This document shows positions 22,751 to 33,640 of a stretch of 64,000 nt of DNA, in pieces. The position numbers and the translations under genes were made by a program. The stretch spans positions 19,482,017 through 19,546,016 of the forward strand of contig NC_088307.1 of NCBI RefSeq assembly GCF_032854445.1. Reading direction: 5' to 3'. Source of the stretch: Liolophura sinensis. Lineage: Eukaryota; Mollusca; Polyplacophora; Chitonida; Chitonidae. The number at the start of each line of letters is the position of its first letter. Within the stretch, counting starts at the first letter, position 1. The notes under the pieces were generated by a model. The model saw only the letters and a program-made list of their open reading frames with translations. It did no database searches and was not told the DNA's origin.

Positions 22751-25635
22751 TCTTAACTCCCACGATTTCCCGTAAACACGCTGCTAATCAATTTACGACT
22801 TTTTCCAGACGTCTGAGATTATAGGTCTGCCCCAATTTTCATACAGACTACCTATCTAAGTTCTTGTACAAGACAAAGTTCCTGCATTTTATATGATGCA
22901 TATTACAGTAACGATCTAGTATGCTCGCCGTAGACTCAGACAGTGTTTTCAATACATTACTTTGATATATAATTCTTCTAATCTAGTACAACTCTGCGCG
23001 AACGGACGGTTCGGGTACAAACTTCGCTTGGTATTAGTGTCACATACTTGTGAAAGTAGGAGTGATCGCCCCTGTCCGTCAGATGTCGCTACTGTTGGAG
23101 CAAGAGCAAAAATTGCTCATAATTAATTTAAAGTGACACAGTTGTAGACGGGGATATGTTGGCCAACGTGTTTTAGTTATTGATTCAAAAATACGCTATG
23201 CTGCAGATGGATTGAAATTCTCGTAATTGTGAAATCAAGTGTTTTTGTTCTAGACCACCAGGTGACTACGCTGTTCTAAAGATAACCTCAGATCAGAGCC
23301 AATATTATCTAATAGGCTCAGGTAGGAGGGAGCAAGTGTTGCTTATAACAATGAGCTGTTTGCATCCTGTTAATTTTGTGACGTTCTAACGTGTATACTT
23401 TTAGATGGTTAATCAGGGAGTATGACAGCGTTTATCTCCCCTGAAACATTTATGCAGGCAGATTTCACAAATAGTTTTCTTAATTCATTCTTATAATGTG
23501 TTAATTATTCGCAGTGCCAAATGCTTTATCAGTACTGTACAGTAGTGACTGCTACTTCCAGTATTCACATTTCAGCACATGTTCAAGTTGAACCAAAAAA
23601 AAAAAAAAGCTGAAGTAGCCTACAAAGTTGGCCTAATTCTCTTTGCTGAAATCCTCACATCAGTTCGAAGCCTCATACCTTGCTGGGAGCTGTATCAGAT
23701 TCCCTCAGAGCTAATCGCCGTCATTAAGTCACGTAACCAGGGGTTACGTCCTCCATTATTCAACCTGTGGAAATGTCACTCATGACACATTGCTCGGTAA
23801 TCTCATTTGTGACGTCACTGGTGACTAACGCGAAATGCATAATTTATTGAGCTCTAAAAAGATTTTCCTCGTTTGGTTATTGCTTTTCTTTTTTTTCTTC
23901 TTCTCAAATGTCAGCCACTTCTATTATCGGTTACCATATTGTAGTTAAAGGAAAATTCTTGATTCGTTGATAGCCATGGTCATACGTGGAGCTAAACCTT
24001 ATATCATATATAAGGTATATCATCTGAAGAAAATCAGTATTCAGTACACATGCACCGAAAATTACTGAATGCGTGGATAATAACTCCAAACCCTTTTCAC
24101 ATATTTTCGTGGGGTTCATTTATGTAGATTTCGAACCCCTGACACTCCGCGTTTCTCTTCCAATAAAACTGACGGACAGCGAATTAGGTGAAAAATTCTT
24201 GTATGTGACATTAAATAAGAATCAAATAATGAAATAAATATGTAGATTTTCTGGGCATTACTCAGCATGGGCTAATGGCATTATAATTATTGTGAAAATG
24301 TAATTTTGTTCCCATATATGCATATATGCCTGATCAGTGCTGCTCAGCGCTTAAGACATAAAGACAGAGCGTACAAAGCTGTTCCATCTCCCTCTCTGTT
24401 CAGTCTTTGAAACAGGGTGCAAAACTGTGTATAACAAAACAAAATACACTCACAAAATGCACTCTATTAATTTCTGTTTTTTTGTATTTCTCTCTGGAAT
24501 TTGTAACGCTAGAATGTCGTGTTTGTATACAATGTTACGCTTGAAGCTGAATGAATTTTACAAGTCTTTCTACCATTGCGAGACTGACTCATTGACAAGT
24601 ACAGTTACCATAGCTACCATTCATCAATCGACTTTTATACGAAACTTTTTTTATTCGCTTTCTCTAGCATCATCATTCTTTCTCCTCTCTTTCTTTTTTT
24701 AACGTTCTCTTCTTTATCCCTGTAGAAAGTCTCGTAAGTAACGCCCATGTCATGGTGCCTGTCACTTTAGGTTTGTGAGCCGGCGCAATTGTCAGTCCGA
24801 TTCGTAAAATTTCTGGAAAACTCCCGAGACTCAGGAAGTGCGTTTCCGACTCCGAGACACAATCTCCAAATTTAATCCGGTTGATCAATGAATCCGTGGT
24901 ATGGGAACCAATTATTTCCGTATTACGATTATGATTTTTACGCCTCCCTTGTCATAGGCATATTAATATTGATATTTATGCCAAAGCTCATTGAGGTAGC
25001 GATATTATGGAGGCGCTGTCATTAAATTAGATACCCGGCTTGTGTGAAGAGGGAGCCATAACCACTGTATTCCGTGTGCTCGCCTCTCCCCTCCCCCGCA
25101 CCCTCGCCTTCATGATCTTTCTCTCACGGCGGTGGTTTAGTACTGTTTGTTCCGTGCGTTGTTATACATCATCCATTTGTATTCTGGTTTCATATTCACC
25201 AGGAAAACGACCATATTCCGAGATTTCTTGGAGTAGACTGTTTCCTTCACTGCACTAGCAAATCACCCGCTTTAACAGTAAAAACTGGCTGGCTATGTCG
25301 GCCATGGTTCATTTTTCTGTAGAGAAGAAGCTCCCTGAAGACTTTAATTTATAGCCGACTGCGGTAAGCAAGGGCGTGTACAGGTGCATAACTCACAAAC
25401 ACGAATTAAATATACACCAAGATGGCTGCTAAAATGAGTGCTTGTCAATTTTGTAAATCCCCAGTTTAGTTTTATTTGTCTTCCTGAAGTATTTACAGGA
25501 CCATTAAAGGACCTCGTCAAATGAAACAGAATATTGCGCTTAGATAGACTTTATACATTGTTCCGGAGTTACATGTATAATGTTGCTTCCTAAGATAGAC
25601 TGTGAAAAAAAAATACCTAACACCATTTTTACCAA
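22751..25635. other. Unannotated stretch
   Basis: No gene recognised. Subregion 24740-25030 is repeat-free and of balanced composition, with TAATATTGATATTTATG and ATTACGATTATGATTTTTAC words. It is a weak candidate for a conserved non-coding element. The 91-codon frame at 24427 has no domain. Confidence 0.4.
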
Positions 25636-25860
25636 GTGTCTGATTCTTGACACAAGAGAGACCAACAGTACTGCCCATCCCTGTGGAAGACACCACGCGA
25701 TGGTCACCAGACACCAGTGTATGATTCCTGGCACTAGAGAGACCAATAGTACTGCCCATCCCTGTGGAAGACACCACGCGATAGTCACCAGACACCAGTG
25801 TATGATTCCTGGCACTAAAGAGACCCATAACACTGCAGTTCCCTGTGAAAGCATGCGTTA
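25636..25860. repeat. 81-bp tandem repeat, three units
   Basis: Units start at 25636, 25717 and 25798. Each has GTGTATGATTCCTGGCACTA, GAGACCAATAGTACTGCCCA, TCCCTGTGGAAGACACCACG, then CGATAGTCACCAGACACCA. The first two are nearly identical and the third decays in its second half. An 81-bp period leaves three frames open over about 100 codons on both strands. Confidence 0.9.
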
Positions 25861-25906
25861 GACTTCAGACCTGATACCATGTATACCCAACAAATGATTC
25901 ATAACA

Positions 25907-25977
25907 CTGGACCATAATGCTGGCTGCCGTCGTATAAGTGCAATATTCTTCAGTACGGCGTAAAAACACCCATCAAA

Positions 25978-26028
<51 letters not shown>

Positions 26029-26051
26029 ATGAATGAATAAATAAATAAATC
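25907..26051 (+). mobile_element. SINE 3' fragment with long (AAAT)n tail
   Basis: ACCATAATGCTGGCTGCCGT, CGTATAAGTGCAATATTCTT and CAGTACGGCGTAAAAACACC are followed by about 17 AAAT units, nearly uninterrupted, at 25974-26051. A long pure tail suggests a young copy or slippage expansion. The head is absent. Confidence 0.9.
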
Positions 26052-26231
26052 GACTCAAGACGTACAAATCGAAAACTGAATATATTCGGGATTATACTTG
26101 TATCCTAGGCTTTATTGTTTTCAGATAACATCGGAAACTTCATCTATGTTATACTGTAACATAGATGGAGCAGATCTTCAGTTGGTAGCGAATCTATGCA
26201 TACCTAAGTCGCGATATTATTCAATATGCAA
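26052..26231. other. Unannotated stretch
   Basis: Contains the near-palindrome CATAGATG/CATCTATG around a TATACTGTAA centre (26140-26168). Nothing else. Confidence 0.4.
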
Positions 26232-26430
26232 AACTTGCAATAAAACCAGAGCAGTGACGACAGTGTGATAGCTGGCAATAGGTCACATGTCAGGGGTGAC
26301 GTACGTCAATTTGCCTCCGTTAGGATTTATTCTGAATGTTTTTGTTAATACAATGGTAGCCCCCAGCACCATGGTATGAGCAGATTTACATGTAATAAAA
26401 TGCAGTGATGTTAGTTGCAATTCATCAGAT
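26232..26430 (+). repeat. Dispersed repeat family B, long copy
   Basis: The order of blocks is AATAAAACCAGAGCAGTGAC, GACAGTGTGATAGCTGGCAA, GGGGTGACGTACGTCAATTT, GCCTCCGTTAGGATTTATTC, AGCCCCCAGCACCATGGTAT, then AATAAAATGCAGTGATGTTA. The same order recurs at 32010 (+) and in reverse at 53255. It has no open frame, no tRNA-like head and no obvious terminal repeats, so the class is unknown. Confidence 0.8.
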
Positions 26431-26514
26431 TTATTCATTTATTTATTTATCGGTGAAAAGACTCCGGCGAATTTTGTGTAATGACATCATAGCAGACATA
26501 CTATTAGATTTTAC

Positions 26515-26600
26515 TTATTTAGTTTGGTGTTTTACGCCGTACTCAGAAATTTTTCACGTATACGACAGCAGCCAGTATTATGGTGGGAGGAACACAATTC
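26515..26600 (-). mobile_element. SINE 3' fragment (~85 bp)
   Basis: TTTAGTTTGGTGTTTTACGC, CGTACTCAGAAATTTTTCAC and CAGTATTATGGTGGGAGGAA. Truncation falls in the body. Flanking ATTAGATTTTAC (26503) and ATTAGACGTAAC (26601) agree at 9 of 12 positions and may be an eroded target-site duplication. Confidence 0.8.
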
Positions 26601-26889
26601 ATTAGACGTAACTGCCCAGGAATTACTCCAAATACTGTATTATCATCACATTTGACATACAATCACATGATCACAGCTCCAAAAATATTTAACGGTTCTG
26701 CACATCTGGGTATAGATTTCCACTTTCGCATTTCCATGATGGCCATGATGGTCAGTGTGAATTCCAAACATCTTACTAATAGTAGCTACTATGTGGAGTA
26801 AATTTAACTGTTTTCAGTTGTGATTGATACGTCAATTAACTAGGTGATTGATTTATGGATTTATTAAACTTGATTACTCTGGCAGTATA

Positions 26890-27450
26890 CCTTTTGTGTT
26901 ATTAATCAATGGAAGCCATGGCAGTGGATGATCGATTTCCTCGCGGCTGATTGATTGATCGCTAAGACACCTGATCGTTTTGAAATATATCCTTGATAAC
27001 GAGTTCCGACGGCGTCCATCATCAGACAAATTGGTGTGATTGGACGCGCGTCGTTTGACCCAATTACAATAAAATGACCCAGTTTTTTCCTCTCCGGAAA
27101 TCATTTCGCGCAGACAATTGGCTGCTATTGGTGAGCGTGGGACTGTGGGGATAAATTGAGACTCGTTAAAATCACGGAGGCCTTCTGCAGCCGGGACACT
27201 CTCTCTGTTTGTTGAGCTCACAATCGTTTCCAACTCATTTACCATGATTTGTCTGGGTATTAATGCGCTTCGGCGGTGCTTCGCCGGAATTACTTGTAAT
27301 TAAGTTGCTTCCAGTGATAGTCTCGTCCAGGCAGCCCCTTGGTCGTTTCTCTCGCTTTCGTCCATTGTGAAGCTCTATTATTCCCGTAGTTCTGCAGATC
27401 GCTCTCTATTATCCAGCGGCATATGTAGCCTTGACCATTGTCAATGGAAG
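26890..27450. other. Candidate conserved non-coding element
   Basis: Repeat-free, balanced composition, with homeodomain/PBX-like words (CTGATTGATTGATCG near 26946, TTGTAATTAAG near 27292, CCAATTACAATAAAATGA near 27058). A 123-codon minus frame crosses it (26874-27245) but has no known domain. The regulatory reading comes from composition only. An alternative is an unrecognised lineage-specific exon. Confidence 0.2.
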
Positions 27451-27641
27451 AGGAAATTTAGCGCAGGCCAACTTTATATACCAAAGAACTGATTTGTACG
27501 CTATGACGGATTGACAACACGACTACATGCCCTATATCACGGCCTGCTCTATCCCTCAATAGCCAGGAGAGATATTTGTGCAGAATTTTAGCTTAATGTG
27601 TAAGTTTCTCTTGTCAATAGCGGGATTTCGCATACTCTATA

Positions 27642-27712
27642 AGTCTGACCGCCGTGATACATGTGAAAAAAGGCTTCACCACTTCGTTAAACGCTAATCA
27701 AAGAAATAAATA
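27642..27712 (+). mobile_element. Decayed SINE tail
   Basis: CTGACCGCCGTGATACATGT, GAAAAAAGGCTTCACCACTT and AACGCTAATCAAAGAAATAA follow the SINE 3' core in order, with many substitutions. Confidence 0.5.
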
Positions 27713-27797
27713 ACTGAAATTTTTAAAACTCTAGACCTCTTAAACCGAAAAGTTTTTGTCGTTTTATTATTCCAGCTGTATGGCTTCTCTTAGTTTA

Positions 27798-28367
27798 CCT
27801 GGGGCCGCTTGCACAAAGCAATCGTAAGCCTAAGGTGATTCTAAATCACTAAGATCTTGATCGTAACCATGGCACCCTATTGCACGGAGAGATTGTTAGC
27901 TACGATAGTGGTAAGTTACCATCAAAAAGTACAATCGGGTCGGTCCTGGCGTATATATTTACAATCGTCCCAAAATTAATGTTAAGCAAAAATACTTGTC
28001 TTAGACAAACTGTTGGTCAGTACTTTTCGACTTGGTTTGCTAACATGTGCAATGTAATTGTCTTAAAAATATGTTACGAACATTTTTTTCACATGTTGTT
28101 GTTAGCGGCTGAATCATTATGATGAAGAACTCTTTTGAAAATGAAGGCAAGAAAAGTTATTGACCGGTACATTGTCCATTTACGCAGGCGACCTTTATAT
28201 ATGAGTCAAATTTGGTTTACGATCGCGATTGTAACTTCAAAAAATTACAATCGCCTAACAATTCCTTTGTGCAAGTGGCGTAAATTATTTTTACAATCAA
28301 CTGTGAACTCAACTGTAGGGTCTAAATTCGATTGTTGCTACAATCGCTTGGTGCAAGCGGTCTCTGG
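27798..28367. mobile_element. 570-bp non-autonomous element with terminal inverted repeats
   Basis: The left end has CCGCTTGCACAAAGCAATCG. The right end in reverse has CCGCTTGCACCAAGCGATTG. The pairing runs about 25 bp. The interior is dense in ACAATCG/CGATTGT words on both strands, including an inner inverted pair, GCGATTGTAACTTC...AAATTACAATCGCC, near 28225-28255. There is no transposase. Clustered subterminal motifs like these fit transposase binding sites (hAT- or Mutator-like families do this). The target-site duplication is not clear, so the superfamily is open. The 79- and 80-codon frames inside are by-products. Confidence 0.8.
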
Positions 28368-28502
28368 ACCATAATGTATTTTTCCAAAGTTGTGCAGCCA
28401 ATGATATGTAAGTATTATATGATATTGTCAGTATTTATTTTATATTACAACTGCAATCCACTTGTACACGTGGTCATTGTATATAGCAAATGTTAACCAA
28501 CT

Positions 28503-28624
28503 TTTATGGCTGGGGCCTTTTTTTTATTAAGCTATGCTGGCTTATATTTCCATGATTTGTTGCCAATGGCACAGCACAAATCATGGACACCTGGTAAGCA
28601 CAACAATGGCTGCCAAGCCATAAA
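28503..28624. repeat. Nested imperfect inverted repeat
   Basis: Outer arms are TTTATGGCT (28503) and AGCCATAAA (28616). Inner perfect 11-bp arms are CCATGATTTGT (28550-28560) and ACAAATCATGG (28576-28586). It may be a decayed foldback element. Confidence 0.6.
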
Positions 28625-29222
28625 CATGCCCATTATAGCAACCGTAACCACTAGGTGATGAATACATTTTGCCCTACATGTATAACTTTGCGATTATGCC
28701 ATATGCAAATTATTATTCTGCGAAACTTTTCACTACCAGGGCATTTGTAACACAGGCGTATTGAGGATGGATCTGCTGGGGAAACGCATAATCGTCATCG
28801 CGAATTGCTATTGAATCGTGAAATAATTCAATAGATTCACTAATCAACTTAGCCTCATATAATGCAATTGATACTTCGAGAACTGCAGAAAATTTCATTT
28901 TGGTTCAGTATTTCGACTCAGTTCTCATCAGCCCAGATTGTAATACACAGTTACATCGTACACAGTACGGATATACGTATGTTTATGGCACAGCACAGGT
29001 AAAATGCTATTCCGATAATGCCTGAATAAAAGGAGCCGAGATATTGAGTCGAATGAAATTTTCTGACAAAATTCTTTCAAGATTCCTAGGTTCATGTTTT
29101 GTAATCGTTTTCTCACTTCCTTGTTTTTTTTTGCATAATATTTGAAGGGGAGCAAGTGGTATCTTTCTGAGTACTACTCATAGAATTTTTGTGAATCCTT
29201 AGCGCGGAGAGAAACATTGCCT
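28625..29222. other. Unannotated stretch
   Basis: Nothing recognised. Confidence 0.45.
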
Positions 29223-29513
29223 GTTAAACCTGATTTATTTATTTATTTGATTGGTGTTTTACGCCGTACTCAAGAATATTTCACTTATACGACGGCGGCC
29301 AGCATTATGATGGGTGGAAATCGGGCACAGCCCGGGGGAAACCCACGACCATCCGCAGGTTGCTGCAGACCTTCCCACGTACGGCTGGAGAGGAAGCCAG
29401 CATGAGCTGGACTTGAACTCACAGCGACCGCATTGGTAGGAGGCTCTTGGGTCATAACGGTGCGCTGCGCTAGCGCTTACCAACTGAGCCACGGAGGCCC
29501 CAGTTAAACCTGA
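29223..29513 (-). mobile_element. Full-length SINE with 11-bp target-site duplication
   Basis: Exact GTTAAACCTGA copies stand at 29223-29233 and 29503-29513, so the element is 29234-29502 (269 bp). On the minus strand it starts GGGGCCTCCGTGGCTCAGTT with a good A box, then has a B-box-like GAGTTCAAGTCC. The body follows (CGTACGTGGGAAGGTCTGCA, ACCTGCGGATGGTCGTGGGT, CCCGGGCTGTGCCCG), then the core (GTATAAGTGAAATATTCTTG, AGTACGGCGTAAAACACC) and an (AAAT)n tail. It is the best-preserved copy here and defines the family consensus and its ends. Confidence 0.95.
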
Positions 29514-30933
29514 GTTTGGCACAGACTGTTTATCTTACAATCCAAACCAGGCTTCCTGGACGAATAAACGATTCGCCAAAGACGAATCCTAGTCAAACAT
29601 CGGAGCATTGCTACCATATTGATTCGGCAAACATAATTACTTGCCTTTGTTTTGATCATTGATTATTGTTCAACTTAGTTAATCTAGAAGACTTGAGGTA
29701 AATGTCATCGCTTAACCGGGCGTTTTACAGACGGTTGTGGACACAGCGTAACTAGAAGGTACGGCTGGCAAATCCCTCTGCCTACAGGACGCTAAAGTAA
29801 TCGGCCATTTTAGGCAATGGTTTTGTCTATATTGGCTGAAGACGAAAGCTGGAATAGTCGATTCACAAGTATACCAGCAGGTCAAAACCACAGCAGTTCC
29901 AGATTCCATATCATGGACCTCTCAAAATGGAGTATAATTATGTTGTTTCGCTATACAGGTGTATGACAAAGTCACAAACGGGTAAAAAATGTATGTTTAT
30001 TACTAGCTGGTTATTCGCCGAAGACCTGAATGTGCATTGAATGAAATTCTGGATTTAAATATTTACACCCTTGCACGTTTCGATACATTGTCTTGTCCAT
30101 TAAACAGGTTTGCTTTATAACGTATTGTTTCTTGTGCAAAATATCGACAAAAACGTACGGTATGCTTTGTTTTTAGAGTAAAACAACTACACTATTGAAC
30201 GATATAGAGCATGAACTCAGCTATAGTATCTGTGTCTGTGACTTGACATTATCAAATATCAGCTGTCACACTGTTGTCCGTGTTTGACATGCACGCATTA
30301 TGCTGTTCCCGCTATACATTTCCTTGTTTCTGCTTGTCAGCCTGTTGTGTGCATCGTTTGCTGTGTGCTCATATCCAAATAACCGTTATAACGAATAAAC
30401 AAATTGGAAAAAATAGCCTTCAGTAAAAAAAATAGCTTTTTTAAGTAGCTAACCTTACTTAATAACTCCTAGGTAAAACACAACTGTGGTGGCACCTTTG
30501 CAGACTATAACGTGCTACAATATGTGAAAGAACACATGGCTGTTTTATTGTCGTTGTAAGACAAACTGAATTTCGCCCCCCCCCCCCCCCAACCCCCCAG
30601 TTTGTATTGTCAATCTAGGATATACAATTGGCATAGCGCTTTCAAATTGTCGTTTCTAGGCCAATTTACAACTGGCAACATAGCCAACATAATCACGTCA
30701 TTGACTGTCATTGACGCGTAGTCGTTGTCGCTTCATTACAATACCAACAACACTGTCTTGTCATTAAACACCATATAAAGTGAATCGCTTTGAGGTTTCC
30801 AAGTACACGCGCCATAACCCAGTATACTTAACAGTATAAGGCTAAATCCTCCCACGGCTGATTCACAACAGCATAGCTTACTTTATCATTTGACACATAC
30901 ACTCTAGGCTTGTTTTCTTCACGTTTTACTGTA
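29514..30933. other. Unannotated stretch
   Basis: No gene recognised. A C-rich run lies at 30577-30597. Nothing else stands out. Confidence 0.45.
30577..30597. repeat. C-rich homopolymer tract
   Basis: About 15 C, then AA, then more C. It is the third long C/G run in the window. Confidence 0.9.
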
Positions 30934-31248
30934 TCACAATGAAAGTTGACAACAGCTTTGCCAGATGAACAAACTGACGATCGTTGCGCGACATGCGCAG
31001 TCCCCAAACGTAGGCGATGAGCCGGCTACAAGACAGATGTTTGCACTCTGCTTCACTGCTATAACAGCGTAGGCTTTGGACGTAAAATCAATCAGCTGTA
31101 AGTAGTCCCACGTTAAGCTTGTCTTCTCGGCTAATGATGAAAACGTAAGTGGGACATGCGGAGTTAAAAGCATACACACACCAACGGCATTTGTATTATT
31201 GATGGGCCCGACAACGATGTGTGCTTTGGGAATCATTCGCGCCGTTGC
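30934..31248 (-). CDS. Possible exon, product not recognised
   Basis: On the minus strand a pyrimidine-rich run ending CTCCCTTTATAG (31250-31260 region) makes a good splice acceptor. It is followed by an open frame of about 104 codons, including ATG at 31236. The peptide has a hydrophobic start (IPKAHIVVGPINNTNAVGV), then MLLTPHVPLTF and LTWDYLQLIDF. The xHIVVGPxN strand-turn is loosely like one step of a periplasmic-binding-fold ligand domain, but the resemblance is far too short to name a family. It ends in a TGA shortly before a poor donor, and no partner exon is visible. It may be a chance frame; composition is slightly more G/C-rich than its neighbours. I treat it as a weak hypothesis only. 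Confidence 0.2.
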   Translation of the reverse strand, partial: ATARMIPKAHIVVGPINNTNAVGVCMLLTPHVPLTFSSLAEKTSLTWDYLQLIDFTSKAYAVIAVKQSANICLVAGSSPTFGDCACRATIVSLFIWQSCCQLSL

Positions 31249-31648
31249 CTATAAAGGGAGGTAATAAAGAGCAAATAATGCCTACTGAAACCGAAGGGGT
31301 TTGGGTACTTGGTGGGGCAAAGCCAGCTATAGCCGCAGATCCATAGTAATTGTTATTTTTAACCTCTTTCGTGTGAATGTTTAATTAACCCATTGTTTCG
31401 CGAGCAATCTCTACTTTCCGTCAGGTTGCAAAAGAGTAAATCGTTTAGAGAAGTAACTTCTTTTCAGGTCTTTAGAAGTGCACTCAACGCCTTATTCTTC
31501 AAAATCAAAAAATAATAAATAAATATAAACGCACGCTAGGAAAACGCCTACTCTCTGCAGAAAGCAAATTTACTGAACTCGCTTTTACTTAATAAACTGT
31601 ATTCTCTAAAAGCAATTATGTACATAAATACACAAAATTTGTACGACA

Positions 31649-31767
31649 GGTACACATTAAGTAGAACAAATTTGCACCGGCACGCTAATGTGTACCTTGC
31701 ACACATTATTTTTGTCTACCCATACTTTAAATGTGTACCAAATTGAGTACAAAATGGTACACATTCC
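31649..31767. repeat. Cluster of GTACACATT words in both orientations
   Basis: GGTACACATT (31648), AATGTGTACC (31687), AATGTGTACC (31730) and GGTACACATT (31757), plus the partial matches GAGTACAAA and GCACACATT, lie within 120 bp. The symmetrical outer pair suggests a small foldback element or a cluster of binding sites. Confidence 0.55.
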
Positions 31768-32009
31768 CTTTTTGAGCGATAACACTTTAATGAAGTATTG
31801 TCCATTATACATTATTAGGGGTGAAACATTTGTGTGTGTTTTTTTATCACACTGAATATATAAACGGCAGGGGCTTTCAAAGCGGATATTTCCCTTAATG
31901 CAGTTATACGAAAGCGACAATCTGAGATAATGAGCAAAAATGGCTACTTATCTCAAATTATGCTACAAGCCAAGGGCAGCTGTCGAATTCCTTATAACAG
32001 AAGATTTAC

Positions 32010-32250
32010 AGTATAGAGAGTAAAACCAGGGCAGTGACGACAGTGTGATGACGGCCAAACAGTCACACGTTACAAATGAAATACAGCCTCTTGTCAACTT
32101 ACCTCAGTAAGTTTTATTTTAACTGCTCATGTAAATGCTTAAATAGTGGCAAATTACTCGCCTCCCGGCACCAAATTACTCGCCTCCCGGCACCAATGGC
32201 TTAGGCAGAATTAGGTCAAAATGTAGTGATGGTAATTGTAATTTATTACA
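32010..32250 (+). repeat. Dispersed repeat family B, long copy with internal duplication
   Basis: GTAAAACCAGGGCAGTGACG, ACAGTGTGATGACGGCCAAA, CTTACCTCAGTAAGTTTTAT, GCACCAATGGCTTAGGCAGA and ATTAGGTCAAAATGTAGTGA match the family in order. The CCTCCCGGCACC segment is tandemly duplicated (see 32150-32193). Confidence 0.8.
32150..32193. repeat. 22-bp perfect tandem duplication
   Basis: Two exact copies beginning CAAATTACTCGCCTCCCGGC. It lies inside the family B copy at the same position as the polyG run in the 53255 copy. Confidence 0.95.
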
Positions 32251-32299
32251 TTAAGCTACAAATGATACACCTGAGAGTATAAAGCTGTGCTCTCATGGT

Positions 32300-32590
32300 T
32301 CGATTTGTCGTATCGAGTGCAATGTGTCGTATCGACTCGTCGAACTCAACCCGTCCAATGAAAATATTATAAATCTGTTTCAAAAGTCACAGTCACACAA
32401 TGTGATTCCGACTCAACGAATTCAACCCGTTGAATGGAAATAGGACAAATGTATTTCAAAGCCGCGTTCCGAGGGTGCGATTTGTCTTATCGAGTACGAT
32501 TTGTCCTATCGAGTGCGATTTGTCTTACAGACTCGTCGAATTCAACCCGTGAAATAGAAATAGGTTTTGTCAAATGCTGCAAATCATTTA
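32300..32590. repeat. Degenerate ~100-bp tandem repeat with ~18-bp subunits
   Basis: Three units carry CGACTCGTCGAATTCAACCC followed by GTTGAATGGAAATAGGACAA or variants, near 32333, 32410 and 32520. Between them GTGCGATTTGTCTTATCGA is itself repeated three times (32478-32528). Confidence 0.75.
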
Positions 32591-33110
32591 AAGTAGCGTG
32601 TGTCTGATATTGTTATTCCTCTACAGATTTGCTTCGAATTGCCTCGCGTGAACGAGACTTTATTACGGGCCAATTCCTTCACGTGCTGAATCGTCAAATT
32701 GGCCCTGTTATGTATCGTTCTGATGCTGTGTGGTCAAAGGTCATTGTTGATAAATTCAGACAAAAGCTATCAATGAGGCGTTCATCAAGGGCCCATAAAG
32801 TGATTCCAGTTGACAGGACAATTAGTATATATAGGTGAAATTCCCCTTACTGTGTCGTTATTATCATTGTTTCGAATCACGCATGCGCATGTCCCTGCGG
32901 TGCGTCTTTTATCACGGCCAGTCGTTTTGACCTTTGTAGTTTGTGTATTTTACGACAATTAATGTACATTCTCTAACACTGTATGTGGTACCATTGAGGT
33001 CCCGGGAACTCACGTCAATATCATGGGCGTGATGTGCCACTGAATCAGTACAGACCTATTCGTAAGCGATATGACTTATTTGAAGCCACTACTGATGACT
33101 CCCTGCTTGG
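32591..33110. other. Unannotated stretch
   Basis: A 69-codon plus frame at 32629 (RQIGPVMYRSDAVWSKVI) is rich in charged residues but not recognised. No splice signals persuade me. Confidence 0.35.
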
Positions 33111-33335
33111 TAAAATTTAATAGGAAGTCTGTTGTATGAATGATGCTAGAATATATTCTGTTATTACAGCAGATTATTCTGTTAAACATAGCACATCTAT
33201 TCTATTAATTCAACTTAAAGATTGTATTATACCAACAAGATATTTTGTTGAGTATGACACAGTATTTTGTCATAACAGCAGAATATATTCTAACATCACT
33301 CAGACAACAGACGCAACAGATTATTTTTTTTAGTG
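33111..33335 (+). mobile_element. Mariner-like MITE, copy 3
   Basis: AGTCTGTTGTATGAATGATG, CTAGAATATATTCTG and CAGCAGATTATTCTGTTAAA lead to ATTCTAACATCACTCAGACA, ACAGACGCAACAGATTATTT and AGTG. TA follows directly (33336). The right terminal repeat is intact. The left one lacks its outer A-rich end. Confidence 0.85.
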
Positions 33336-33591
33336 TAGATGCGTTTCTAACTAGTCCTTTGGGGGCTTTCGTACACGGATAGTTCTGCTCAACAGTATAC
33401 TGTGTCCAAATCGCCTCGACGTTCCAGCTTAAGGTCGGAATGTTGAATGTGCATCACCGTTTTCATGACGTTGTTTTCAAACCGACACCAAATGCTTGAT
33501 CCAACTTGAAAGAGAGTCATCTCAGCCACAACATTCATATCTTATGTATGTATACACAGTTAATCTATCCATTTTACTGTAATTCCTGCAT

Positions 33592-33640
33592 ATTTATTTA
33601 TTTGATTGGCGTTTTATGCCGTAATCCAGAAAATAATACA
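33592..33640 (-). mobile_element. SINE tail fragment (~45 bp)
   Basis: ATTTATTTATTTGATTGGCG and TTTTATGCCGTAATCCAGAA: tail plus the first part of the 3' core only. Confidence 0.7.

Noticed and set aside
29217-29522. Overlapping frames of 62 and 87 codons
   Set aside because: Entirely inside a full-length SINE with target-site duplication.
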